NCBI RefSeq assembly: GCF_014217565.1
Contig: NZ_CP043661.1
Span: 6,448,001 to 6,512,000, forward strand
Direction: 5' to 3'
DNA: 64,000 nucleotides
Source: Kribbella qitaiheensis
GTDB taxonomy: Bacteria; Actinomycetota; Actinomycetes; Propionibacteriales; Kribbellaceae
Shown: positions 18,991 to 27,737 of the stretch, piece by piece
How the letters are laid out: each line of letters begins with the position of its first letter
Numbering within the stretch: the stretch's first letter is position 1
Made by a program: the position numbers and the translations under genes
Notes under the pieces: generated by a model
Told to the model about the DNA's origin: nothing
What the model saw: only the letters and a program-made list of their open reading frames with translations
Databases searched by the model: none

Positions 18991-19749
18991 TTAGTTTCTG
19001 GGTCCGCCGGCGACGTACAGGACCTGGCCGGAGACGAAGCCGGCCTCCTCGCTGCAGAAGAACGACGCGGCGGCGGCGATGTCCGCCGGCTTGCCGGTCC
19101 GGTTCACCGGGATGGCCGCCGCGGTCGCCTTCTTGAACTCCTCGAAGTCGACCCCGACCCGGGCCGCGGTGGCAGCCGTCATGTCGGTCTCGATGAAGCC
19201 CGGCGCGATCGCGTTCGAGGTGACGCCGAACTTGCCCAGCTCGATCGCCAGCGTCTTGGCCAGCCCCTGCAGCCCGGCCTTGGCGGCGGCGTAGTTCGAC
19301 TGGCCGCGGTTACCCAGCGCCGAGGTGGAGGACAGGAACACGATCCGGCCGTAGGCGGCCTCGACCATGTGGGCCTGGCACGCCTTCGACATCAGGAAGC
19401 TGCCGCGCAGGTGCACCGACATGACGGTGTCCCAGTCGTCCTCGGTCATCTTGAAGAGCAGGTTGTCGCGCAGTACGCCGGCATTGTTCACCAGGATCGT
19501 GGGCGCGCCCAGCTCGGCGACGACCCGCTCGACCGCGGCGGCGACCTGGTCGCTCTTGCTCACGTCGCAGCCGATCGCGACAGCCTTGCCGCCCGCGGCG
19601 GTGATCGCGTCGACCGTCCCGGCGCAGGCCGCCTCGTCGAGGTCCAGCACCGCGATCGCGTTGCCGTCGGCGGCGAGCCGCTGGGCCACGGCGGCGCCGA
19701 TTCCCCGGGCCGCCCCGGTCACGATCGCCACCCTCTGCTGCTCGCTCAT
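18991..19749 (-). CDS. FabG-like 3-oxoacyl reductase (SDR family)
   Basis: 252 aa. TGAARGIG (residues 11-18), NNAGVLRD, FLSSTSALGN (catalytic Ser) and YAAAKAG (YxxxK) are all intact; the C-terminal GQVLYVAGG is typical of FabG. It probably interconverts 3-oxoacyl and 3-hydroxyacyl thioesters with NADPH, together with the adjacent MaoC-like hydratase. AAGGAG precedes the ATG. Confidence 0.9.
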   Translation of the reverse strand: MSEQQRVAIVTGAARGIGAAVAQRLAADGNAIAVLDLDEAACAGTVDAITAAGGKAVAIGCDVSKSDQVAAAVERVVAELGAPTILVNNAGVLRDNLLFKMTEDDWDTVMSVHLRGSFLMSKACQAHMVEAAYGRIVFLSSTSALGNRGQSNYAAAKAGLQGLAKTLAIELGKFGVTSNAIAPGFIETDMTAATAARVGVDFEEFKKATAAAIPVNRTGKPADIAAAASFFCSEEAGFVSGQVLYVAGGPRN

Positions 19750-19843
19750 CCGCCGAACTCCTTCGTTAGCTGACTACAGGTCCGGGATGCACACTACCGA
19801 CGCCAGCTCGGCACTGGTGTGCCCCGGATGGGATGATCGTCGT

Positions 19844-20302
19844 GTGCATGATCACAGCGCTGATCACGATGCTGGTCACGAGGGCCCCCTCAACCGGCAC
19901 GTCTATCACTGTCCGCTCCGATGGGGCGACATGGACGCACTCGGTCATGTGAACAACGGCCGGTATGTCGACTACCTCCAGGACGCCCGGGTGGATTTCC
20001 TCTTCCGGACGGCCAAGGAGCTCGGCGCGGACGACCTGGAGACGGGCCTGCTGGTCGCCCGGCACGAGGTCCAGTACCGCGCGCCGCTCGTGTTCCGGGC
20101 CGAACCGGTCCGGATCGAGCTGTGGATCAGCGAGATCAAGGCCGCGTCCTTCATGGTCGACTACGAGATCCTGGACGCCGAGCCACGGCGTACGTACGTC
20201 GAGGCGCGGACCCGGCTGGTCCCGTTCGACTTCGCCGCCAACCGGCTGCGCCGGATCACTCCGGTCGAGCGCGAAGCGCTGTCGAAGCTGGTGGGCCGAT
20301 GA
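19844..20302 (+). CDS. Acyl-CoA thioesterase (4HBT hot-dog fold)
   Basis: 152 aa from GTG at 19844; an in-frame ATG at 19787 is an alternative start. The motif RWGDMDALGHVNNGRYVDYLQDARVDFL, with the Asp/Asn of the 4-hydroxybenzoyl-CoA thioesterase family, is clear, followed by VQYRAPLVFRAEPVRIE. A His/Asp-rich leader precedes it. It hydrolyses an acyl-CoA. The stop overlaps the ATG of a second homologous thioesterase, so the two are co-expressed and may form a heteromer. Confidence 0.85.
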   Translation: MHDHSADHDAGHEGPLNRHVYHCPLRWGDMDALGHVNNGRYVDYLQDARVDFLFRTAKELGADDLETGLLVARHEVQYRAPLVFRAEPVRIELWISEIKAASFMVDYEILDAEPRRTYVEARTRLVPFDFAANRLRRITPVEREALSKLVGR

Positions 20303-20718
20303 CCTTCACGCATCCGGTCCTGGTCCGCTGGTCCGACATCGATTCCTACGACCACGTCAACAACGTCCGGTACTTCGACTACTTCCAGGAAGCCCGGATC
20401 CTGTTCCTGGCGGAGGCTGCCGGGACCGGGCCGGACTACTTCGCCAAGTACCCGTGCGTGCTGGTCAGCCAGACGATCGACTACCTGCGGCCGATCCTGC
20501 TCCGGCACCCGCCGTACGACGTGGATGTCTGGGTCGAGTCGGTCGGCAATACGTCGTACACGCTGGGTTCGAGGATCGTCGATCGCGACGGTGAGACCGA
20601 GATCGTCTATGCCCGGGCCGCGTCGGTGATCGTCGCCGTTGACGCCGAGACGCAGGCCAAGCGGCCGCTCGGCGCGGTCGAACGGGAGTCCCTCGTCCGG
20701 CACGTTTCGGCGACTTGA
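20299..20718 (+). CDS. Acyl-CoA thioesterase (4HBT hot-dog fold)
   Basis: 139 aa; [28 protein letters not shown] is the family motif and closely matches the upstream gene. The ATG at 20299 overlaps the previous stop (ATGA). The paired thioesterases next to globin and OsmC genes are a common actinobacterial arrangement; the substrate chain length cannot be told. Confidence 0.87.
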   Translation: MTFTHPVLVRWSDIDSYDHVNNVRYFDYFQEARILFLAEAAGTGPDYFAKYPCVLVSQTIDYLRPILLRHPPYDVDVWVESVGNTSYTLGSRIVDRDGETEIVYARAASVIVAVDAETQAKRPLGAVERESLVRHVSAT

Positions 20719-20731
20719 GACACTGTTGGTG

Positions 20732-21151
20732 ATGACCGAATCGATGAGTTTCTACGACGCCGTCGGCGGGGCGGACACCTTCCACCGGCTGGTGGCGGCG
20801 TTCTATCGCGGCGTCGCCGCCGACCCGGAGCTGCGGGCGATGTACCCGGAGGAGGACCTCGGCCCGGCCGAGGAGCGCTTCCGGATGTTCCTCGAGCAGT
20901 ATTGGGGCGGCCCCCGGACGTACTCCGAACAGCGTGGTCACCCCCGGCTGCGGATGCGGCACAACCCGTTCGCCGTCACCCCGAGCGCGCGGGACAGCTG
21001 GCTGGGCCACATGCGGGCCGCGCTCGACGAGATCAAGCTCGAGCCGGAGCGCGACACCGAGATCTGGACGTACATGGTGATGGCCGCGCACAGCATGGTG
21101 AACACCGACGAACCGCAGTACCCCGGCGCGATCGACGTGTCCGGCAAGTGA
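20732..21151 (+). CDS. glbO: Group II truncated haemoglobin (trHbO-like)
   Basis: 139 aa. [33 protein letters not shown] covers helices A-C with the conserved Phe/Tyr positions. The proximal His is in [23 protein letters not shown], where the Trp of helix G typical of group II is also present. It binds haem and O2; roles in O2 delivery or in nitrosative and oxidative chemistry are proposed for the family. It sits between thioesterase and OsmC genes, consistent with redox defence. Confidence 0.9.
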   Translation: MTESMSFYDAVGGADTFHRLVAAFYRGVAADPELRAMYPEEDLGPAEERFRMFLEQYWGGPRTYSEQRGHPRLRMRHNPFAVTPSARDSWLGHMRAALDEIKLEPERDTEIWTYMVMAAHSMVNTDEPQYPGAIDVSGK

Positions 21152-21174
21152 CCTCTTAGGGAGACACAAAGAGC

Positions 21175-21606
21175 ATGGCTGCTATTCGCACCGCCAAGGC
21201 CCACTGGGAAGGTTCGCTGCTGGAGGGGGCCGGTCAGGTCAACCTCGAGTCGTCCAACCTGGGCTCCTTCGACGTCACCTGGGCCGCCCGGTCCAACGAC
21301 AAGGCCGAGGGCAAGACCAGCCCGGAAGAGCTGATCGCGGCCGCGCACTCGACCTGCTTCTCGATGGCGCTCTCGCACGCGCTGGCCGGCGCCGGCAACG
21401 CGCCGGAGGCGATCGACACCACCGCCGACGTCACCTTCGTCCCGGGTGAGGGCATCACCGGCATCAAGCTGTCGGTGAACGGCAAGGTCCCCGGCCTGAC
21501 CGCCGACCAGTTCGCCGAGTTCGCCGAAGAGGCGAAGAAGAACTGCCCGGTCTCGCAGGCGCTGACCGGCACCACGATCACCCTGGACGTCACCTTCACA
21601 GCCTGA
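21175..21606 (+). CDS. OsmC/Ohr-family peroxiredoxin
   Basis: 143 aa with the two redox Cys of the family: AAAHSTCFSMALSHAL and AKKNCPVSQALTGT. It starts with RTAKAHWEGSLLEGAGQV, as in actinobacterial OsmC. It reduces organic hydroperoxides using thiols. RBS AGGGAGA is before the ATG. A strong hairpin follows. Confidence 0.92.
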   Translation: MAAIRTAKAHWEGSLLEGAGQVNLESSNLGSFDVTWAARSNDKAEGKTSPEELIAAAHSTCFSMALSHALAGAGNAPEAIDTTADVTFVPGEGITGIKLSVNGKVPGLTADQFAEFAEEAKKNCPVSQALTGTTITLDVTFTA

Positions 21607-21617
21607 CGCTCCTTGCG

Positions 21618-21649
21618 AGGCGCCGGAACCTGTCATGGCTCCGGCGCCT
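21618..21649 (+). terminator. Hairpin after osmC
   Basis: AGGCGCCGGA (21618-21627) pairs with TCCGGCGCCT (21640-21649), extended inward by CC/GG with one mismatch, and is followed by TTCGCTT. It ends the globin-osmC transcript. Confidence 0.75.
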
Positions 21650-21727
21650 TTCGCTTGCCGCGCGAGGGAGGCTTTCGCCCACCCCGACTCGCGTTCCGGG
21701 AGAGGCGTTGTGCCCACCGACCATTTC

Positions 21728-21763
21728 CATAGACTATGAATATAAAAATGCTATGCTTCGAGC
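21728..21763 (+). promoter_or_regulatory. AT-rich promoter/operator before the MarR-MFS operon
   Basis: This is an unusually AT-rich patch. A small palindrome CATAG-A-CTATG is at 21728-21738, followed by TATAAA and another CTATGC. TTGTGC (21708-21713) and TAGACT (21730-21735) with 16-bp spacing are a possible -35/-10. Autoregulation by the adjacent MarR protein would be expected. Confidence 0.45.
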
Positions 21764-22252
21764 ATGAGTCGTCAAGACACCGCTCCTGGAGCGTCCGCCG
21801 CCATCGGGGCAGCCCTCTACGGCCTGGCCACTAGGGCCGCGAGACGCCTGCCCCGGGATATGAGCCTGACGTCCGCCGCCACCCTGGCCACCCTGGACCG
21901 GACCGGCCCGCGGCGCATCACCGATCTGACCGCGGTCGAGGGCATCACCCAGCCCGCGATGACCACCCTGGTCCGGGTGATGGAGGAGTCCGGACTGGTC
22001 GAGCGGCGGGGCGACGCGTCCGACAAGCGGGTCACGCTGGTGTGCCTGACCGAGGCCGGCGCCTCCTATGTCCGGACGCGGCGCCAGGCGGGCGTCCACG
22101 CGTTCGAGCGGTTGATCGGCGAGCTCACCGGCGACGAGGTCGAGGCGCTGGTGGCGGCCCTTCCGGCGCTGAAGCATCTGGCAGAGCTCGAAAGCCAGGA
22201 CCGCGAAGGGCCGAAGCAGCTACCGGGCAGCCGGTCGGCGGGGTCGCGGTGA
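21764..22252 (+). CDS. MarR-family transcriptional regulator
   Basis: 162 aa. The winged helix DRTGPRRITDLTAVEGITQPAMTTLVRVMEESGLVERRGDASDKRVTLVCLTEAG (about residues 43-97) is clear. Its stop codon overlaps the GTG start of an MFS efflux gene, the classic MarR-efflux pair, so it probably represses this operon until a toxic compound binds it. Confidence 0.9.
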   Translation: MSRQDTAPGASAAIGAALYGLATRAARRLPRDMSLTSAATLATLDRTGPRRITDLTAVEGITQPAMTTLVRVMEESGLVERRGDASDKRVTLVCLTEAGASYVRTRRQAGVHAFERLIGELTGDEVEALVAALPALKHLAELESQDREGPKQLPGSRSAGSR

Positions 22253-23652
22253 AGGCGTTCCCGGTGGCGCGTTCCGAGGCGCGGCTGCTGGTCCCCGCCC
22301 TGATGTTCGTCGCTCTGGTCGTGGCGGCGGTCGCCAGCCTCGGGACGCCGCTCATCACCAGCGTGGCGACCTCGTTCCACGTCTCGCTCGGCAGCGCGCA
22401 GTGGACGCTGACCGTCGCGCTGCTCAGCGGCGCCGTCGCCACGCCGCTCCTGGGCCGGCTCGGAGCCGGCCCGCACCGGCGGGCCACGATCCTCGCCACG
22501 CTGGCGGTCGTCGTCGCCGGCAGCGCGCTCACCGTGCTGCCGCTGCCGTTCGCGTGGCTGCTGGCCGGCAGGGCGGCCCAGGGCGTCGGGCTCGGGCTGA
22601 CGGCGCTGATGATGGGCGTGGCCCGGGACCACCTCCCCGAGGAGCGCAGCGCGGCCGTGATCGCCCTGATCTCGGTGGTCTCGATCATCGGGGCCGGCGT
22701 CGGCTACCCGCTGGCCGCACTGCTCGCCGAACTCGGCGGGGTACGGGCCGCCTACGGCCTCGGCCTGGTCGTCACCGCCGCCGCCCTCCTGACCGCGTGG
22801 CGCTCCATGCCCGAAGCCCCCGAAGGCCGCTCCGCCCACGTGGACGTGGCAGGCGCGGTCGTCCTGTCCGCTGCGCTGCTCCTGGTGCTGTTCCTCGCCG
22901 GCGAACGGAATCTGTGGAGCCGGCACCTCGCCGTGGCGGCGGGCCTCGCCGTCGTCGCGGTGGTGCTGCTCTGCATCTGGGCCGTCATCGAGCTGCGCAG
23001 CACGACGCCCCTGATCGATGTACGGGCGCTGCGGCACCCGGCGGTCGCCGGGACGAACCTCGCCATGTTCGTCGGCGGGATCGGCATGTACCTCCTGCTC
23101 ACGCTCATCACCCGGTTCGCGCAGACGCCGCACGGCGCCGGCTACGGCTTTGGGCTGACGACCTTCGTCGCCGGGCTGGTCCTCATCCCGTTCTCGGTGC
23201 TGGGGTTCGTCGCAGGCAAGCTCACGCCGCGGGTCCGGACGCGGATCGCCGACCCCCTGGTCCTGGCCGGCAGCGCCGTCGTGGTCGGCGGCGGGTTCGC
23301 CCTGTTCGCGGCCGCCCGGTCGGACCTGGCCGAACTGTTCGCGGCGATGGGCGTGCTCGGCTTCGGCGTCGGCGGCTTCTCGGCCGCGATGCCCGGCGTC
23401 ATCCTGGCCGTCACCCCCAAGAGCGAGACGTCGAGCGCCATGAGCTTCAACTACGTCGTCCGCAGCGTCGGGTACTCCCTGGGCAGTGCCATCGGCGGCC
23501 TGATCCTCGCCGCGGGCACCGGCCCCGGCCACCTCTTCCCCGACGACAGCGCCTACACCACCGCGGCGCTGGTCGGCATCGGCGCCATGGCGATCGCGAC
23601 GCTGACAAGCCTCGCTCTCGCCCGCCGACGGTCGTCCGAGACCAACCCGTAA
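22249..23652 (+). CDS. MFS drug efflux transporter
   Basis: 467 aa from GTG at 22249 overlapping the MarR stop. At least twelve hydrophobic segments are visible, beginning LLVPALMFVALVVAAVASLGTPLITSVA. The loop GRLGAGPHRRATIL resembles motif A of major-facilitator H+ antiporters, and AGRAAQGVGLGLTALMMGVARD is a TM4/motif B-like stretch. Exporter of unknown substrate; transcriptional coupling to MarR supports a drug efflux role. Confidence 0.88.
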   Translation: MKAFPVARSEARLLVPALMFVALVVAAVASLGTPLITSVATSFHVSLGSAQWTLTVALLSGAVATPLLGRLGAGPHRRATILATLAVVVAGSALTVLPLPFAWLLAGRAAQGVGLGLTALMMGVARDHLPEERSAAVIALISVVSIIGAGVGYPLAALLAELGGVRAAYGLGLVVTAAALLTAWRSMPEAPEGRSAHVDVAGAVVLSAALLLVLFLAGERNLWSRHLAVAAGLAVVAVVLLCIWAVIELRSTTPLIDVRALRHPAVAGTNLAMFVGGIGMYLLLTLITRFAQTPHGAGYGFGLTTFVAGLVLIPFSVLGFVAGKLTPRVRTRIADPLVLAGSAVVVGGGFALFAAARSDLAELFAAMGVLGFGVGGFSAAMPGVILAVTPKSETSSAMSFNYVVRSVGYSLGSAIGGLILAAGTGPGHLFPDDSAYTTAALVGIGAMAIATLTSLALARRRSSETNP

Positions 23653-23685
23653 GTCAGATGCACTCATCCCAACACTGGAGGTTCC

Positions 23686-23979
23686 ATGCCCAAGGGCTAC
23701 TGGGTCAGCGCCTACCGCACCATTTCAGACCCTGAGAAGCTGGCTGCTTACAACAAGCTGGCGGCTCCGGCCGTCAAGGCCGGGGGCGGTCGGACCCTCG
23801 TCCGTGGCAGTCGGGTCGTGGCGTATGACGCCGGAATCGCCGAGCGCACCGTCCTGGTCGAGTTCGACAGCTTCGAGCAGGCCGTCGCGGCGCACGAGAG
23901 TGCGGCCTATCAGGAGGCGCTGGTCGCCCTCTCCGACGGCGTCGAGCGCGACTTCCGCATCGTCGAAGGCATCGACTGA
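23686..23979 (+). CDS. DUF1330 family protein
   Basis: 97 aa. KGYWVSAYRTISDPEKLAAYNKLAAPAVKAGGGRTLVRG, then ERTVLVEFDSFEQAVAAHESAAYQEAL, matches the DUF1330 alpha/beta (dimeric ferredoxin-like) fold. No catalytic role is established for the family. GGAGG precedes the ATG; 33 bp after the MFS gene, so possibly in the same transcript. Confidence 0.88.
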   Translation: MPKGYWVSAYRTISDPEKLAAYNKLAAPAVKAGGGRTLVRGSRVVAYDAGIAERTVLVEFDSFEQAVAAHESAAYQEALVALSDGVERDFRIVEGID

Positions 23980-24467
23980 CCGAGGTCCCAGTCGGATCTT
24001 CACTGAAGGACCAGGCGAGCTGTCCCAGTCGGCATCTGGTACGGACAAGTGGGTCAGCTCGCCGACCAGTTAGTGCGCTGGCCGACCTCCGCCCGGCCCG
24101 TCAAGGGAACCATCGTGTGGTGTGGAATGCGGTCGCGGCTGCTAACGGGCTTGCTAACAGTGGCCACGAATCGGCAGGACAGCCCTGGACAGTCCGCAAA
24201 TTCGGCGGGTGCTCTCAGGAGCGCTGTGATCGAGGACGAATCCTCTGAAATCGACTACGGCTCCGGCCGGTCAGTAACGGTCACTCTCCAGCCGAACCCC
24301 ACACCCATCACTGCACCGCTCACCTAGGCGCAACAGCTCGTTTTGCCATAGTACGGAGAAGGATCAGAGGCGACGCGAGTTTGATCGGCGTGACCGCCGC
24401 CCCGCCATGGGGCCGGGTGGGCACAACGCCGCCGCCCGCGACGTGAGTCGGGGTGGGCGAGAGGCGC
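23980..24467. other. Gene-poor 488-bp interval
   Basis: No convincing gene. A 92-aa frame (24049-24327) has no recognisable motif or plausible ribosome site. Short direct repeats are visible: GTCCCAGTCGG near 23986 and again near 24023, and GCTAAC twice around 24140-24160. These could be relics of an insertion site but are too short to call. Confidence 0.4.
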
Positions 24468-25700
24468 TCAGCTGGGGACGGCAGCGGGCTGCGGGGAGGT
24501 AAGTGCCGCCAGCAGGCGGTCTTGTACTGCGGTGGTCGCGGAGCTCACCGCGCCGAGGAGGACGGCGTCGCCGGTTACACCGGTGACCTCCAACTGGGTG
24601 CCGAGTGGGGAACGAGCGGCCAAGGCGTCGACGACCTCGTCGCGCAGGGCCGTGCCGCCGGCCTGGGAGACTTCGCCTGCCAGCACGATCAGCGGTGGGT
24701 CGATCAGCGTGATGACCGACATCAGCCCGATCGCGACCCGCTCGGCCAGGACCTTCAGGAACTCGCGGGCGCGGTCGTCGTCGAGCGCCTCGACGGCCGC
24801 GGCGACCACTTCCTGCGGCGTACCGCCGGTGAGGCCGAACTGCTCACCGAGGTCGAGGACCGGACCGCCACCAACCAGGTCGTGGAAGTCGCGTGCTTCG
24901 GTCCCGATCGCCGGGACGGGCATGTAGCCGAGCTCACCCGCGCAGCCGTGAGCTCCGCGCATCAGCGTGCCGCCCTGGTCGATCGCGAAGCCGGAACCCC
25001 CGGCCAGCCAGAGCACCGTGAACGCGTCGACGTCAGCCGCGACGCCGTGCGAACGCTCGGCGATCGCCGCCAGGTTCACGTCGTTGTCGACCATCACCTC
25101 GGTCTCCAGCCGGGCCCGGATCTCGTTCACCAACCCGGGCCGGTCCAGCCCCGGCACGTCGATGTAGCGGATGTCGCCGGTACGCGGATCAGGCGAACCC
25201 GGTACGCCGAGTTGCACCTGCAGCAGCAGGTCGCGTGGGATCCGCGCCTGCCGGCAGAGCTCGCTGACGATGTCCGCCACGATGTCGACCGGGTCCGCGC
25301 CGTCGAAGGTCACATTGCTCTCGACGGTCGCCCGCACCTCGCCGGCCAGGTCCGCGATGATCGCCGAGACCGACGGCTGGTGGCTTCCCCCGACATCGCG
25401 GCCGCTGACATCGCGGATCGACAGCGCCGCGATGTAGCCGGCGTCGGCGTTCGCGGCGTACATGGCCGCGTTGGGCCCGGGGCCGCCGCTGGAGTGCCCG
25501 ACGACGATCGCCAGCCCGGCATCCTCCAGCCGCCGCAGCACCTCGGACGCGGTCGGCTTCGACAGCCCGGTCAGGTCCCGTAAGTCTGTCCGCGTCAACG
25601 GCCCGCGCTCGAACAGGTACGCCAGGGCGGCGGCCTCGTTCATTCCGCGCAGCAATCGCGCCGAACCTGCCGGTCGAGCCACCCCGAGTCCTTCCGCCAA
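24468..25700 (-). CDS. ROK-family transcriptional repressor
   Basis: 410 aa. The N-terminal winged helix (LFERGPLTRTDLRDLTGLSKPTASEVLRRLEDAGL, about residues 29-63) is followed by the ROK sugar-kinase-like domain: VQLGVPGSPD, VMVDNDVNLAAIAE, GGSGFAIDQGGTLMRGAHGCAGELGYMPV. The usual CxCGxxGC zinc motif is not present in the following region, which departs from the family norm. Such proteins repress sugar uptake and utilisation genes; the nearby malQ is a possible but unproven target. Confidence 0.88.
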   Translation of the reverse strand: MAEGLGVARPAGSARLLRGMNEAAALAYLFERGPLTRTDLRDLTGLSKPTASEVLRRLEDAGLAIVVGHSSGGPGPNAAMYAANADAGYIAALSIRDVSGRDVGGSHQPSVSAIIADLAGEVRATVESNVTFDGADPVDIVADIVSELCRQARIPRDLLLQVQLGVPGSPDPRTGDIRYIDVPGLDRPGLVNEIRARLETEVMVDNDVNLAAIAERSHGVAADVDAFTVLWLAGGSGFAIDQGGTLMRGAHGCAGELGYMPVPAIGTEARDFHDLVGGGPVLDLGEQFGLTGGTPQEVVAAAVEALDDDRAREFLKVLAERVAIGLMSVITLIDPPLIVLAGEVSQAGGTALRDEVVDALAARSPLGTQLEVTGVTGDAVLLGAVSSATTAVQDRLLAALTSPQPAAVPS

Positions 25701-25773
25701 CCAAAGTCACCAGTCGGTCAACGATATCCCGCTGAGACCGCTCTCAAACCGGAATCGCTCCCGGACGCGCTGG

Positions 25774-26610
25774 TCAGCTCTCCCGTTCGTGCCCACCGAC
25801 CCCGCGATGCGGTGCGGCCGGGTCGGACGCCGTACTGCGGCTCTCGGCCGGCTCGTCACTCGGTGTGTCGATCGAGACCAGTCCGTCGGCGGCCTCAGCG
25901 GCGCTACCCACGCCGGTCGTCGACGACCGCGGAGCGTCGGGGTCACGGGTGGTCAGGTTGCCGACCCGGAGCACCTCGCCGTTCCGCACGTACCAGGTGG
26001 TGCCGTCCTCGCCGCGCAGCTGGGTGACGCGCAGGCCGACCGCCTCGACGACGCCGGTGGCCTTCTCCATGTCGACCAGGTCGCCGACGGCGTACTGGTC
26101 CTCGAAGATCATGAACACGCCGGCCAGGAAGTCCTTCACCAGCGTCTGCGCGCCGAATCCGAGCGCGACGCCGATGATGCTCGCCGACGCCACCACCGGC
26201 AGGATGTTGAAGCCGAGCTCGGCCAGCACCATCACCACCAGGATGGCGGTCAGGATGATAGTGACCGTGCTGCACAGCAGCGACCCGATGGTCTCGGCGC
26301 GCTGGGTCCGGCGCTCGTTCAGCAGGTTCTGCTCGACGAACTCCTGGCCGCGCTTGGACCTGGCCAGGACGCCGGCCACGGCGCCGTTCCCGGTCCGCCG
26401 GGCGAATCGCCGGATCGCCTTGTGCAGCACCCATCGGATCACGAAGAAGGCCACGATCAGCCCGGCGATCCGGGCCGGCACGGCGACGATCTGATCGGTC
26501 ACTTCCAGCTTGCCGTCGTTGCCTCTACGGAAGAACGTCGGGAACGCTGCTGGGAGCGAAAACAGGGGGTGACTGAGCAGGGACACGGGGTGACTGAGCA
26601 GAATAGGCAT
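25774..26610 (-). CDS. Small mechanosensitive ion channel (MscS family)
   Basis: 278 aa. Three hydrophobic segments are followed by the MscS pore and beta domain: ASIIGVALGFGAQTLVKDFLAGVFMIFEDQYAVGDLVDM and GVVEAVGLRVTQLRGEDGTTWYVRNGEVLRV. The protein ends in an Asp/Ser/Pro-rich tail instead of the full cytoplasmic cage. The N-terminus has an in-frame 21-bp duplication (LLSHPVS-LLSHPLF). It releases osmolytes on hypo-osmotic shock. Confidence 0.9.
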   Translation of the reverse strand: MPILLSHPVSLLSHPLFSLPAAFPTFFRRGNDGKLEVTDQIVAVPARIAGLIVAFFVIRWVLHKAIRRFARRTGNGAVAGVLARSKRGQEFVEQNLLNERRTQRAETIGSLLCSTVTIILTAILVVMVLAELGFNILPVVASASIIGVALGFGAQTLVKDFLAGVFMIFEDQYAVGDLVDMEKATGVVEAVGLRVTQLRGEDGTTWYVRNGEVLRVGNLTTRDPDAPRSSTTGVGSAAEAADGLVSIDTPSDEPAESRSTASDPAAPHRGVGGHERES

Positions 26611-26689
26611 CTCGCCGCCCTACTGTAGTGATCCGTTCGCCGCTCAGGTTCCCCCACCCCGAGAAGTCCGCGAGGAGGAAGACAAGGTC

Positions 26690-27670
26690 ATGCCGACCCG
26701 GCTGGATGACGAGCTGCGCAGGCTGGTGAGTGCGGGTGTGCTCCGCGAGTACCAGGCGGACGCACTGCGCGACGCAGCCGAGGCCGACTCCTCCCAGCCC
26801 AGCTCCGGTACTGCGGACGCGGAGCCGCGTGCGCCAAGGACGCCACCTGCCGCCACCCACTCGTCCGCGTTGACCGAGGTGCTCGGCTACCTAGGCGGTG
26901 CGCTCCTCCTGGGCGCTGTGGCGCTCCTCACGCTCGCGAACTGGGGTGAGATGAGCCGCGCCGCCAGGATCAGTACGGGCGGCAGTGCGGCAGTCATCCT
27001 GCTCGGAACAGCCGTTGTCCTCGCCGTGCTCCAGCGCCGCGAACAGCTCAGCTCCGCGTTGGCTTCACTCGGCTGCTGCGTCGCCGGCTTCGCCACGTAC
27101 GTCGCCGTCGAGGGTGAGGCGGGCCGGGTCATCGGCGTCGCCGTCGCGCTCGCCCTGGCCGCCGTCGGGCTCTGGTGGCTCGCGGGCTCATCGTTGCTAG
27201 TGGCAACTTTCGCGGTGATGGGCGTCGGGGTCGTGGTGCTCACCGCGGACGTGTTGACACCCGACAACGGCACGGCCACCAACTCGGCCGGTATCGCCGG
27301 GACGGGGTTCATCCTGGTCGCGTTCGTGATGTCCATGCTCGGCCTGGTCCGGGATCAGGTGACCGCGTGGGCGCTGGGTGGGGCCGCGATGTTCAGCTCG
27401 TCGATCTGCTGGCTCATCCAGGAGCGCGGCGAGGTGATGGCCCTCGCTGTCGGTACTGCGGGCCCGGCGGCTCTCCTGGTCGCCTACGGTCGCCGCCACG
27501 CGTCGGCGTACGCGGTGGTCGGCTGCTCGATCCTGCTGGTCATCTGGCCAACAGCGCTCTACCAGTTGACCGACAACGTCGCCGGCGTCGCCATCGGCCT
27601 AGTGGTCGCCAGCGCTGCCTTGCTCATCTCAGTACTCCTCCTGACCCGCCGCCAACGCCAGGTCACCTGA
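26690..27670 (+). CDS. DUF2157-like membrane protein
   Basis: 326 aa. A soluble N-terminal segment typical of DUF2157 (LDDELRRLVSAGVLREYQADALRDAAE) precedes about nine hydrophobic helices, starting with EVLGYLGGALLLGAVALLTLANW. Family function unknown. It is divergent from the MscS gene across 79 bp; AGGAGGAAG precedes the ATG. Confidence 0.8.
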   Translation: MPTRLDDELRRLVSAGVLREYQADALRDAAEADSSQPSSGTADAEPRAPRTPPAATHSSALTEVLGYLGGALLLGAVALLTLANWGEMSRAARISTGGSAAVILLGTAVVLAVLQRREQLSSALASLGCCVAGFATYVAVEGEAGRVIGVAVALALAAVGLWWLAGSSLLVATFAVMGVGVVVLTADVLTPDNGTATNSAGIAGTGFILVAFVMSMLGLVRDQVTAWALGGAAMFSSSICWLIQERGEVMALAVGTAGPAALLVAYGRRHASAYAVVGCSILLVIWPTALYQLTDNVAGVAIGLVVASAALLISVLLLTRRQRQVT

Positions 27671-27737
27671 TCGAGACGACACCCCGGTTGCTGTGGTCTG
27701 TTCACCGGGGCGGCCTCCATACGGCAGACTCGCTCGC

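Noticed and set aside
24049-24327. 92-codon plus-strand frame between DUF1330 and ROK genes
   Set aside because: No family resemblance, no clear ribosome site, and a composition typical of noncoding DNA.
26566-26601. 15-bp direct repeat before/in the MscS gene as a mobile-element scar
   Set aside because: Period is 21 bp in frame, duplicating seven residues (LLSHP..); simple slippage explains it and no element is present.
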